A DNA stretch of 64,000 bases from Streptomyces chromofuscus (lineage in GTDB: Bacteria; Actinomycetota; Actinomycetes; Streptomycetales; Streptomycetaceae): contig NZ_CP063374.1 of NCBI RefSeq assembly GCF_015160875.1, forward strand, positions 6,203,501 to 6,267,500. The letters are read 5' to 3'. The notes under the pieces were generated by a model, which did no database searches, was not told where the DNA came from, and saw only the letters and a list, made by a program, of their open reading frames with translations. Each line of letters opens with the position of its first letter. Within the stretch, counting starts at the first letter, position 1. Below are positions 42,185 through 53,100 of this stretch, piece by piece. A program made the position numbers and the translations under genes.

Positions 42185-42889
42185 TCACTTCGACGCCGGC
42201 ACCGCGGTGACGACCAGGTTGTTCCGGTATCCACCGTCGTCCGGCAGGAAGGGGCCGGTGCACGTGATCAGGGTCAGGGCCGCGGACCCGTCCCTGCGGA
42301 ACGCCCCCGACTCCGCCAGGTCCTCCTTGGGGAGGGTGCGCCGTGAGACCACGCGAAAGGCGACGCTGCCGCCGTCCGACCGCTCCACGAGGACGCGGTC
42401 GCCCCGCCGCACGTCCGCCAGCGCCACGAGGACGCCCAGGCCGCCCCGGTCGGAGTCGACGTGGCCGACGATCACCGCGGACCCGGCGGACGCGCCCGGT
42501 GGGGGCGAGAAGCGGTACCAGCCCACCCGTCGCGGATCCTCGGGAACCCGCACCTGCCCGTCGCCGGTCACGCCCACCGGGTCGACCGGCGCCCGGACAC
42601 CGAGCCGGGGCAACGACAGGGACAGCGGCTCGGCGATCGGCGCGGAGGCCGACGCGGCCGCGGCGCCCGCGTCGTCGCGCACCGGCGTGTCCGGCGTCCG
42701 CCCCGGTGTCCCGCTCGGCGTCTTCGGCGCGGTAGGTGCACCGTTGCGCGGCGTGGCGCCGAAGTCCTCGGCGGACGAACGCGGTTGGCCCGACCAGGCG
42801 TCGATCAGCAGCGCGGCGGCGGCCACGAGCCCCACGACGGCCGCGGCCAGGACCGCGAGCAGGGCTCGCCGTGACCAGGCCCTGTCCAT
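42185..42889 (-). CDS. Class F sortase-like protein
   Basis: 234 residues from ATG 42889, with GAAGGGAAG upstream. An N-terminal membrane anchor (about 8-32) and a Pro/Ala/Thr linker lead into the sortase beta barrel (about 85-230). Catalytic His is in AVIVGHVDSDRGGLG, Cys in LTLITCTGPF and the Arg in GGYRNNLV. Sortases attach proteins to the cell wall at LPxTG-like signals; class F is typical of actinobacteria. It lies between the DUF4397 protein, its likely substrate or partner, and the anti-sigma gene. All three catalytic residues are visible. Confidence 0.9.
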   Translation of the reverse strand: MDRAWSRRALLAVLAAAVVGLVAAAALLIDAWSGQPRSSAEDFGATPRNGAPTAPKTPSGTPGRTPDTPVRDDAGAAAASASAPIAEPLSLSLPRLGVRAPVDPVGVTGDGQVRVPEDPRRVGWYRFSPPPGASAGSAVIVGHVDSDRGGLGVLVALADVRRGDRVLVERSDGGSVAFRVVSRRTLPKEDLAESGAFRRDGSAALTLITCTGPFLPDDGGYRNNLVVTAVPASK

Positions 42890-42950
42890 GAGCGACTTCC
42901 CTTCACCCGTGAGCACGGGGGAGCGTGCCGCCGCCGTGGAAGCGGCGGCG

Positions 42951-43018
42951 GCACACGCTCCGTGGTCCTCCGGGGGCACACGCTCCGTGGTCCTCCGGCG
43001 GCACACGCTCCCTGGTTC
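42951..43018. repeat. Three 25-bp direct repeats between the DUF4397 and sortase genes
   Basis: gcacacgctccgtggtcctc recurs at 42951, 42976 and, with changes, 43001. A gccgccgc...gcggcggc hairpin lies at 42928-42952. Together they fill the intercistronic space and could shape mRNA stability or termination. Confidence 0.8.
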
Positions 43019-43852
43019 TCAGCGGGACGAGGCACGCAGCCGGAACACCACTCCGGCGACACCCAGGGCGGACAGCGCGCCGAGGGAGAGCGCGCCGAGC
43101 GGCAGGCGCTCATTGTGTGCAGCGGCCTGTCCGCTCTCGCCGGCGGGGACGCCCTTCGGCGCCGAGTGCATACCGGTCACCGTCTGCGTCTTGAGCGCCA
43201 GGTTCTCGTCCTGGGCGCTGCCCCAGGCGTAGACGATGGTGTTGGTGCCCTCGGCCAGGTCCAGATCGGCCGGACCGAGCGCGACCGTGTCCGTGCCGGC
43301 CAGGACCACGTCCGCGGACACCGTGCCGGCGGACACCTCGCCCTTGGCCTCCTTCGGATTGACCAGGTCCTCGAAGACCGGCGTGCCGTCGGCCCGGACG
43401 TCGACCGCCGGTGCGGCGGCGACGTGCCGCACGGTCAGCCGGGCCTGCCCGGCCGGCACCTCGGAGGTGTCGTTGACGTACGCGTGCAACGCGGGCTCGC
43501 CGTCGGCCGTCAGATGGGCGACCAGGGTGGCGTCGGCCCCCGCGGGCACGTCCACGGTCTTCTGGATGGCGGGGGTGCCGTCCGGCCCCTGACCGTCCTG
43601 GAAGATCCTGATGTCGTAGGAACCCGCGTCCAGCTTCATCGGGTCGGTCAGCGTTCCCGGTTCGAAGTCCGGGATCAGCTCCTTGTCTCCGGCGTAGACG
43701 TCCACTGTCAGGCCGGGCACGCCGTGCAGCACCGACACCGTGGCCTGCTCGTCCGCGGCCCGCGGCTGAGCGAGTGCGGAAGAGCCGGCGGTGACGGAGA
43801 GGACGGCAACGGCACCGGCGGCCAGCGCGGCGCCCGCGACTCGTGCGGTCAT
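43019..43852 (-). CDS. Secreted DUF4397-domain protein with C-terminal membrane anchor
   Basis: 277 residues from ATG 43852. Signal peptide 1-28 (GAALAAGAVAVLSVTAGSSA, cut after ALA). Two DUF4397 units of about 100 residues follow: ATVSVLHGVPGLTVDVYAGD and ARLTVRHVAAAPAVDVRADG open them. The C-terminus has LPLGALSLGALSALGVAGVV plus FRLRASSR, a membrane helix and basic tail like a sorting signal but without LPxTG or LAxTG. It is the first gene of the sortase operon and is probably handled by that sortase or simply membrane-anchored. Function of DUF4397 unknown. Confidence 0.88.
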   Translation of the reverse strand: MTARVAGAALAAGAVAVLSVTAGSSALAQPRAADEQATVSVLHGVPGLTVDVYAGDKELIPDFEPGTLTDPMKLDAGSYDIRIFQDGQGPDGTPAIQKTVDVPAGADATLVAHLTADGEPALHAYVNDTSEVPAGQARLTVRHVAAAPAVDVRADGTPVFEDLVNPKEAKGEVSAGTVSADVVLAGTDTVALGPADLDLAEGTNTIVYAWGSAQDENLALKTQTVTGMHSAPKGVPAGESGQAAAHNERLPLGALSLGALSALGVAGVVFRLRASSR

Positions 43853-43987
43853 GGCAATCTTCCCTTCGGCTTCGAGGTGGTCTCGAAATCTCGGGAAGCA
43901 TTCCGGCGCCGGTGAGGCCTTGGTTTCACCAGGGCCCGACCAATCGTGAAGCCGCCGGGCGGCGGGCGGGCAGGGGCGGTCCGGGGG

Positions 43988-45517
43988 TCAGATGTCCCGG
44001 AAGATCTCGATCTGCGCCCCGATCGAGTTGAGCCGCTCGGCCAGGTCCTCGTAGCCCCGGTTGATGACGTACACGTTCCGCAGCACGGACGTCCCCTCCG
44101 CCGCCATCATGGCCAGCAGGACTACCACGGCGGGGCGCAGGGCGGGCGGGCACATCATCTCGGCGGCGCGCCAGCGGGTCGGGCCCTCGACGAGGACGCG
44201 GTGCGGGTCCAGGAGCTGGAGCCGGCCGCCGAGGCGGTTGAGGTCCGTCAGGTAGATCGCGCGGTTGTCGTACACCCAGTCGTGGATGAGGGTCTTGCCC
44301 TGGGCGACCGCCGCGATCGCCGCGAAGAACGGGACGTTGTCGATGTTCAGGCCGGGGAACGGCATCGGGTGAATCTTGTCGATCGGCGCCTCCAGCTTGG
44401 AGGGCCGGACCGTGAGGTCCACCAGCCGCGTACGGCCGTTGTCGGCGACGTACTCGGGCGTGCGGTCGTGGTCGAGGCCCATCTCCTCCAGGACCGCGAG
44501 CTCGATCTCCAGGAACTCGATCGGCACCCGACGCACCGTCAGCTCCGACTCGGTGACGACGGCGGCGGCGACCAGGCTCATCGCCTCGACCGGGTCCTCG
44601 GAGGGGGAGTAGTCCACGTCGACGTCGATGGTCGGCATGCCATGCACGGTGAGCGTGGTGGTGCCGATGCCCTCGACCTTGACGCCCAGCGCCTCCAGGA
44701 AGAAGCAGAGGTCCTGGACCATGTAGTTGGAGGAGGCGTTGCGGATGACGGTCACACCGTCGTGGCGGGCGGCGGCGAGCAGCGCGTTCTCGGTCACCGT
44801 GTCGCCGCGCTCGGTCAGCACGATCGGCCGGTCGGGCCGCACCGACTGGTCGACGAGGGCGTGGTACTGACCCTCCGTCGCCGTGATGTCCAGCCCGAAC
44901 CGGCGCAGCGCGATCATGTGCGGCTCGATGGTCCGCGTGCCCAGGTCGCAGCCGCCGGCGTACGGCAGCTTGAAGCGGTCCATGCGGTGCAGCAGCGGGC
45001 CGAGGAACATGATGATGGAGCGGGTGCGGCGGGCCGCCTCGGCGTCGATGGAGGCCAGGTCCAGATCGGCCGGCGGCACGATCTCCAGGTCCACGCCGTC
45101 GTTGATCCAGCGGGTGCGGACGCCGATGGACCCGAGCACCTCCAGCAGGCGGTACACCTCTTCGATGCGGGCGACCCGACGCAGCACCGTGCGCCCCTTG
45201 TTGAGCAGCGTGGCGCACAGCAGTGCCACGCACGCGTTCTTGCTCGTCTTCACATCGATGGCCCCGGACAGCCGGCGCCCGCCGACCACCCTCAGGTGCA
45301 TCGGGCCCGCGTAGCCCAGAGAGACGATCTCACTGTCGAGAGCCTCACCGATTCGAGCGATCATCTCAAGGCTGATGTTCTGATTGCCGCGCTCGATGCG
45401 ATTGACGGCGCTCTGGCTGGTTCCGAGCGCCTCGGCAAGCTGGGACTGCGTCCAACCCCGGTGCTGCCGGGCGTCACGGATGAGCTTGCCGATGCGTACG
45501 AGGTAGTCGTCTGCCAT
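43988..45517 (-). CDS. HTH-MurA fusion: UDP-GlcNAc enolpyruvyl transferase-like protein
   Basis: 509 residues from ATG 45517. Residues about 5-65 are a Cro/CI-type HTH (RGWTQSQLAEALGTSQSAVN) and about 72-505 an EPSP/MurA-type transferase. KTSKNAC (about 90-96) holds the Lys-Asn pair of MurA, and YAGGCDLGTRTIEPH has Cys190 at the position of the catalytic, fosfomycin-reactive Cys. MurA makes UDP-GlcNAc-enolpyruvate for peptidoglycan. This second Streptomyces copy (SCO5998-type, from memory) is fused to a DNA-binding domain, so the enzyme or its substrate state may control transcription. An ATCTCA/TGAGAT inverted repeat lies 13 bp upstream of its start. Confidence 0.9.
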   Translation of the reverse strand: MADDYLVRIGKLIRDARQHRGWTQSQLAEALGTSQSAVNRIERGNQNISLEMIARIGEALDSEIVSLGYAGPMHLRVVGGRRLSGAIDVKTSKNACVALLCATLLNKGRTVLRRVARIEEVYRLLEVLGSIGVRTRWINDGVDLEIVPPADLDLASIDAEAARRTRSIIMFLGPLLHRMDRFKLPYAGGCDLGTRTIEPHMIALRRFGLDITATEGQYHALVDQSVRPDRPIVLTERGDTVTENALLAAARHDGVTVIRNASSNYMVQDLCFFLEALGVKVEGIGTTTLTVHGMPTIDVDVDYSPSEDPVEAMSLVAAAVVTESELTVRRVPIEFLEIELAVLEEMGLDHDRTPEYVADNGRTRLVDLTVRPSKLEAPIDKIHPMPFPGLNIDNVPFFAAIAAVAQGKTLIHDWVYDNRAIYLTDLNRLGGRLQLLDPHRVLVEGPTRWRAAEMMCPPALRPAVVVLLAMMAAEGTSVLRNVYVINRGYEDLAERLNSIGAQIEIFRDI

Positions 45518-45529
45518 GGGGTTGAGGTT

Positions 45530-45545
45530 ATCTCAGATATGAGAT
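45530..45545 (-). promoter_or_regulatory. Inverted repeat at the HTH-MurA start
   Basis: ATCTCA-GATA-TGAGAT, 13-28 bp before the start codon, is positioned to block transcription or initiation. It resembles the repeat at 46147-46162. Autoregulation by the fused HTH is a likely reading. Confidence 0.5.
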
Positions 45546-45581
45546 GACGCTTCTTGAGGGGGCCGTTCGGGTGACGGTTCG

Positions 45582-45779
45582 TCAACGGCGGCGCGCGGAA
45601 CGGGTTCGACGCCACCCGAAAGGACCGGGCAAATCCACCGATGTCGTACGACGTCCGGTGCTGCTGTGCGTGTGGCGCGGCCCGTGCTTGCCGCCCGTCG
45701 TGATGGACCAGGAGTGTCGATTGATGTTCAGTCGGACCCCGGGCAGGATCTGGAAGCTTTTACGGAACGTGAGTGGCAT
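45582..45779 (-). CDS. Small DUF4236-type protein
   Basis: 65 residues from ATG 45779, with a strong AAGGAGG. The family pattern is clear: FRKSFQILPGVRLNINRHSW, then the SITTGG turn and RTTSVDLPGPFGW, matching DUF4236 (RKSFKI-PGVRLN-S-SG ... T-GLPGTG). These small beta-rich proteins have no known function. This copy is shorter at the C-terminus and ends in a basic RRTRSARRR tail. It is upstream of and co-directional with the HTH-MurA gene. The frame continues upstream through GC-rich repeats but without a better start. Confidence 0.72.
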   Translation of the reverse strand: MPLTFRKSFQILPGVRLNINRHSWSITTGGKHGPRHTHSSTGRRTTSVDLPGPFGWRRTRSARRR

Positions 45780-45872
45780 GAGCGCCTCCTTCCAGTACGT
45801 CGCCGGCCTTCCCGGCTCACCTTCGCTTACCCCGACTTCGCGTACTGATGGCCGAAGAGGGGTGTCTCGTCG

Positions 45873-46045
45873 AAGAGAGGGGCCGCAGTCGAAGGGCGAA
45901 GGGGGTGCCACCCCTCGACCGCGGAAGAGGGTGCCGCGGTCGAAGGGGGAGGGGTTCCGCGGTCGCGGAGGGGAGGGGTGCCGCGTTCGAAGGGTGAGGG
46001 GGTGCCGCGGTCGAAGGCGGAAGAGGGTGCCGCGGTCGAAGGCCG
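45873..46045. repeat. Imperfect array of gaagg/gtgccgcggtc repeats
   Basis: At least five copies of a unit of about 27-30 bp (for example gtgccgcggtcgaagg with purine-rich spacers) are arranged in tandem. The array separates the DUF4236 gene from the aconitase promoter region. Confidence 0.75.
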
Positions 46046-46146
46046 ACGCGGATGTCGCTGTCGATGACCGCGCGGCGTGCCGGGGTCGGGCGAAAGGGAT
46101 CGCCCTGAGTCCGGGCATGACCATCCAGCCCTCATGTACTAGAGTT

Positions 46147-46162
46147 ATCTCGACATCGAGAT
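46147..46162. promoter_or_regulatory. Inverted repeat upstream of aconitase
   Basis: ATCTCGA-CA-TCGAGAT is a perfect 7+2+7 repeat about 143 bp before the aconitase start. It shares ATCTC and GAGAT arms with the repeat before the HTH-MurA gene, so one regulator may bind both. Confidence 0.5.
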
Positions 46163-46217
46163 ATCTGCCGAGGCGCACCGCGGCCGCACGCCCTCACCGG
46201 TCTGGCAGTAAGGGTTA

Positions 46218-46237
46218 CCTAACTTAGCCTTACCTTA
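46218..46237 (+). promoter_or_regulatory. Iron-box-like sequence upstream of aconitase
   Basis: The complement reads TAAGGTAAGGCTAAGTTAGG. Its first 19 bases match the DtxR/DmdR iron box TTAGGTTAGGCTAACCTAA at about 14 of 19 positions. It lies 67 bp before the start codon. Iron-dependent control would suit an iron-sulfur enzyme. Confidence 0.45.
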
Positions 46238-46304
46238 GCGGATCGGCCGAAACGGCGTGGCGGCAGGATGCGGTGGTACGCGCACATGAATGAAGGAGAC
46301 TGTC

Positions 46305-49022
<2,718 letters not shown>

Positions 49023-49042
49023 AGGATTCGGCAGGGCGGTTG

Positions 49043-49075
49043 GGCCGCATCCCCGGTCGACGGGGGTGCGGCCCT
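49043..49075 (+). terminator. Hairpin after aconitase
   Basis: GGGCCGCATCCCC and GGGGTGCGGCCC pair around GGTCGAC with one bulge, about 20 bp after the stop codon. No T-run is present. Confidence 0.7.
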
Positions 49076-49119
49076 TCGCCGTGCCGCCGCCAGGACATCG
49101 CCCCGCCCAGCCGGAACAC

Positions 49120-49534
49120 GGCCCTCCCTCAGCGAACGGGCACACGTCTGCGTCAGGTGGTGGCCGACCTGCTGGCCAACGCGCGTGTGCACACACCCGT
49201 GGGCACCACGGTCGTGGCGATCGTGACCTCCCGGCCCACGCACTGCACCGTCGGCGTCCACGACGACGGCCCCGGCATCCCCGCCCGACCGTCTCCCCGT
49301 CGTCTTCGAACGCTTCACCCGGACCCGACCCCTCCCGCACCCGGGCCACCGGCAGCACGGGCGGCTCGGGCCTGGGCCCGGCCATCGCCGCGGCGATCAC
49401 GACGGCACACGGCGGGCGGATCGACCTCGGCAGCGAGCGGGGCGGACGGAGTTCACGGTGACGTTGCCGGTGGTGGGGCAGGAGGCGAAGGAGCGGCTGC
49501 GTGAGCACCTGCTGACGACCCCGCACCTCGGCTG
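49120..49534 (+). pseudogene. Decayed histidine-kinase C-terminus
   Basis: Three frames together spell the end of a sensor kinase. LRQVVADLLANARVHTPVGT and VGVHDDGPGIPARP (N- and G1-boxes) are in one frame; GSTGGSGLGPAIAAAITTAH and GGRIDLGSERGG (G2-box region) are in a second; TEFTVTLPVVGQEAKERLRE and HLLTTPHLG with its stop are in a third. Two frame changes near 49290-49330 and 49440-49450 plus the missing N-terminal domains mark a remnant. The N-box has NARVHTP where active kinases have NAxxHTP, so decay is recent. Confidence 0.75.
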
Positions 49535-49665
49535 AGGCGGGGCGGCGGGGGCGGACCCGGTGGTCGTTGAGCCGACGTCCACCGGGTCCGCGGGCCGGGC
49601 CGGCCAGGTGGCGGGGGAGCGGCCTGCCCGGACGGCGAGCGGCGTGTGAGGCACCAGGTCGGTGC

Positions 49666-49726
49666 GACAACGTTGTCCTCCGGTCCCAGGACCTGACTCT
49701 ACCGCCCCAACGGGACGTCAAGTCAA
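49666..49726 (-). promoter_or_regulatory. Orphan promoter with GACAACGTTGTC operator
   Basis: On the minus strand TTGACT (49721-49726), 19 bp, TAGAGT (49696-49701), 18 bp, then the perfect palindrome GACAACGTTGTC (49666-49677). The GH92 promoter at 54001-54061 has the same elements with the same two spacings. No recognisable gene follows in the minus direction; the next 130 bp hold only a short frame without a ribosome-binding site. Confidence 0.6.
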
Positions 49727-49770
49727 TGCAGTTGGGGGAACAGACGGAGGCCGGGTGCCGGCGGGCCCGG

Positions 49771-50150
49771 TCGGCGTGGTCGGGCGCCGGAGTCGTCCCC
49801 CTGAACGGCCTCCGAGCGCCCCCTGACGACGAGACGCCCGGCCCCGGATCGCGGCGGACGCGAACTCCGGGACCGGGCGCTGGCTTTCGCCCCGTCGGCG
49901 TGGTCGGGCGCCGGAGTCGTCCCCCTGAACGGCCTCCGAGCGCCCCCTGACGACGAGACGCCCGGCCCCGGATCGCGGCGGACGCGAACTCCGGGACCGG
50001 GCGCGGGCTTTCGCCCCGTCGGCGTGGTCGGGCGCCGGAGTCGTCCCCCTGAACGGCCTCCGAACGCCCCCTGACGACGAGACGCCCGGCCCCGGATCGC
50101 GACGGACGCGAACTCCGGGACCGGGCGCGGGCTTTCGCCCCGTCGGCCCT
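49771..50150. repeat. Three 124-bp tandem repeats
   Basis: The unit starting tcggcgtggtcgggcgccgg begins at 49771, 49895 and 50019, and its first bases recur at 50143. Copies differ at only a few positions. Each contains actccgggaccgggcgc and gctttcgcccc segments that can form hairpins. The array ends just downstream of the GH92 stop codon and may act as its transcription terminator. Confidence 0.92.
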
Positions 50151-50155
50151 ACCGG

Positions 50156-53100
50156 TTACCGGCCGAGCAGCTCCACCTCCGAGAGCGTCGCCTCACCGCC
50201 ACTGACGACCAGGCGGTACTTCACGTACGCACCGGCCCGCGTCACGGTGAACGCCCGCGTCTGCCGGTCCCAGCGGAAGGACTCACCCGCGCGCTCGTCC
50301 AGCGTCCGCCAGCTCGTGCCGTCCGCCGACCCCTGGAGCTTCCACCCCGTCGGGGCGTTCGCACGGTCCGAGGACGTCAGCGTGTACTGCACCGCCTTCG
50401 CCCGCCCGGACACCGGCAGCTCCACCGACGTCACACCGGCGGCCGTCGCCGACGTGTTGTCGAAGAGCGCGCCCGTGCCCGTGATCAGGTCCGTCCGCGG
50501 CGCCGGCACCTCGTCGTCCTTGGTGATCGAGACCGGCGCCGCGTCCTCGCCCGTGCCCCACGTCGACGGCCGCGGGCCCATGTCGAACTCCAGCACCCCG
50601 CCCTTCGCGAGCAGCGAGTGCGGCAGCGAGGTCGACGTCCAGCTGCGGCCGTTGACCTTCAGGCCCTGCACGTAGACGTTCTTCGCGCTGTTCTTCGGTG
50701 CCCGGACGACCAGGTCCTCGCCGTTCTCCAGATGCACCGTGGCCTTGGTGAACAGCGGTGAGCCGACGGCGTATTCGCCGCTGCCCATCACCAGCGGGTA
50801 GAAGCCGAGGGCGGAGAACAAGAACCAGGCCGACTGCTCGCCGTTGTCCTCGTCACCGTGGTACCCCTGGCCGATCTCACTGCCGGTGTAGAGGCGGGAC
50901 AGCACCTCACGCACCTTCTCCTGCGCCTTCCAGGGCCGGCCGGCCGCGTCGTACATGTAGATCGCGTGGTGGGCGACCTGGTTGGAGTGGCCGTACATGC
51001 CCATCCGGACGTCCCGCGCCTCCGTCATCTCGTGGATGACTCCGCCGTACGAGCCGACGAACTCGGGCGAGGCCGTCTCGGGCGTCGCGAAGTACTCGTC
51101 CAGCTTCTCGGCGAGCCCGCTCCGGCCGCCGTACAGGTTGGCGAGGCCCCGGCTGTCCTGCGGGGCGGTGAAGGCGTAGCCCCAGCCGTTGGTCTCGGTG
51201 TAGTCGTGGCCCCACACGCGCGGGTCGTACTTCGAGGACTCCACCCGCCACTTGCCCTGCGCGTCGCGGCCCTGGAAGAAGCCGGCCTCGGAGTCGAAGA
51301 GGTTCACGTACTTCCGGGCGCGGTCGAGGAAGTACTCCGACTCCTCCTTGTAGCGCTTCTCACCGGTCTTCTCGAACAGCGCCTTGCCCATCCGCGCGAT
51401 GCCGTAGTCGTTGAGGTAGCCCTCCAGCGCCCACGACAGGCCCTCGTGCGTGTCGGTGCTGGTGTAGCCGAGGAACGGCGACGTCGCCATGCCCTTGCGG
51501 CCCACGCCCGACGACGGCGGCACGACGGTGGCGTTCTTCACCGCCGCGTCGTACGCCGCCTTCTCGTCGAAGTCGACGCCCTTCACGTACGCGTCCGCGA
51601 AGGCGACGTCCGAGGAGGTGCCGGTCATCAGGTCCGCGTACCCGGGCGAGGACCAGCGCGAGGTCCAGCCGCCGTCCTTGTACTGCTGCACGAAGCCGTC
51701 GACCATCTCGCCCGCCTGGCCGGGCGTCAGCAGCGAGTACGCCGGCCAGGTCGTCCGGTAGGTGTCCCAGAAGCCGTTGTTGACGTACACCTTGCCGTCG
51801 ACGATCTTCGCGCCGGTGTGGGTCGGGGTGTCCTGCCCGGTCATCGGGGAGAAGGGGGAGGCGTACTGGTACTTCTCGCCGACCTTCTCGAAGCCGGAGT
51901 TCGGGTACAGGTACAGCCGGTAGAGGCTGGAGTACAGCGTGGTCAGCTGGTCCGGCGTGGCGCCCTCGACCTCGACCTTGCCGAGCAGCCGGTCCCACAG
52001 CTTCTGGGCCTTCGCCCGGACCGTCTCGAAGGAGGTGCCCTCCGGGATCTCCTGGCGCAGGTTGTCCTTGGCCTGCTCGACGCTGATGAGCGAGGTCGCC
52101 AGGCGCAGTGTCACGGTGCGGTCGGCGCCCGCGTCGAAGCGCAGGTAGCCCTTCACACCGCTCGCCGAGCCCTCCTTCACCGGCTTGTCGAACGTGCCGT
52201 AGACGAACAGCCGGGTGGCGCCGGTCGACAGGCCGGACTTCACGTCCGAGTAGCCGGTCACCGTGCCGGTCGCCTGGTCGAGGGTCAGCCCCGCCTGGTC
52301 GGTCACGTTGTCGAACAGGACGCTCGCGTCGTCACCGGGGTAGGTGAACCGGAGCATCGCCGCGTGGTCCGTCGGGGTCATCTCGGCCTTCAGGCCGTTC
52401 TCGAAGCGCACCCCGTAGTAGTGCGGCCGCGCGACCTCGTTGTCGTGCTTGAAGGCCAGGGCCCGCGCCGTGCGCCCGATGTCCGGGGTCCCGGCGGCGG
52501 CGGACGGCATCACCTGGAAGGTCTGCCGGTCGCCCATCCAGGGGCTCGGCTCGTGGCTCGCGCTGAACGCCTGGATCGTCGGCAGGTTGTCCGCGTTGTT
52601 GGCGCGGGCGTAGTCGTACAGCCAGCTGAGCGAGCCCGCGTTGGTGACCGGCGTCCAGAAGTTGAAACCGTGCGGCACGGCGGTCGCGGGGAAGTTGTTG
52701 CCGCGCGAGAAGCCGCCGCTGGAGTTGGTGCCGCGCGTGGTGACCGCGTAGTCCGACAGGTGCGCCTTCGGCTTCTCGGGCGCCTTCACGGTCAGGGCCA
52801 CGTCGTCCACCCAGCCGCGGAACTTCGCCGGGCCGGCGGGGGAGTCGTACGCCACCAGGATCCGGTCGACGGTCTTGCCGGCCGCCACCGAGCCGATGCG
52901 GGAGACGACGTTGTTCCACTGGTTGACGTACAGCACCTTGGCCTCGCCCTGCCCGCGCGGGGAGAGCCCGAAGCCGTGCTGGTCGGTCGCCCCCAGTTCG
53001 CTCAGGTGCGTGCCGTCGGTGAAGGCCAGGTCGACGGAGACGTTCGTCGCGTCGTAGTCCCGGTCGCCGTCCGCCATCGAGGGGAAGATGCGGTACGACA

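Noticed and set aside
49771..50150. 124-bp repeats considered as a CRISPR array or an rRNA/tRNA cluster
   Set aside because: The units are contiguous without spacers and do not fold as tRNA or match RNA gene features I know.
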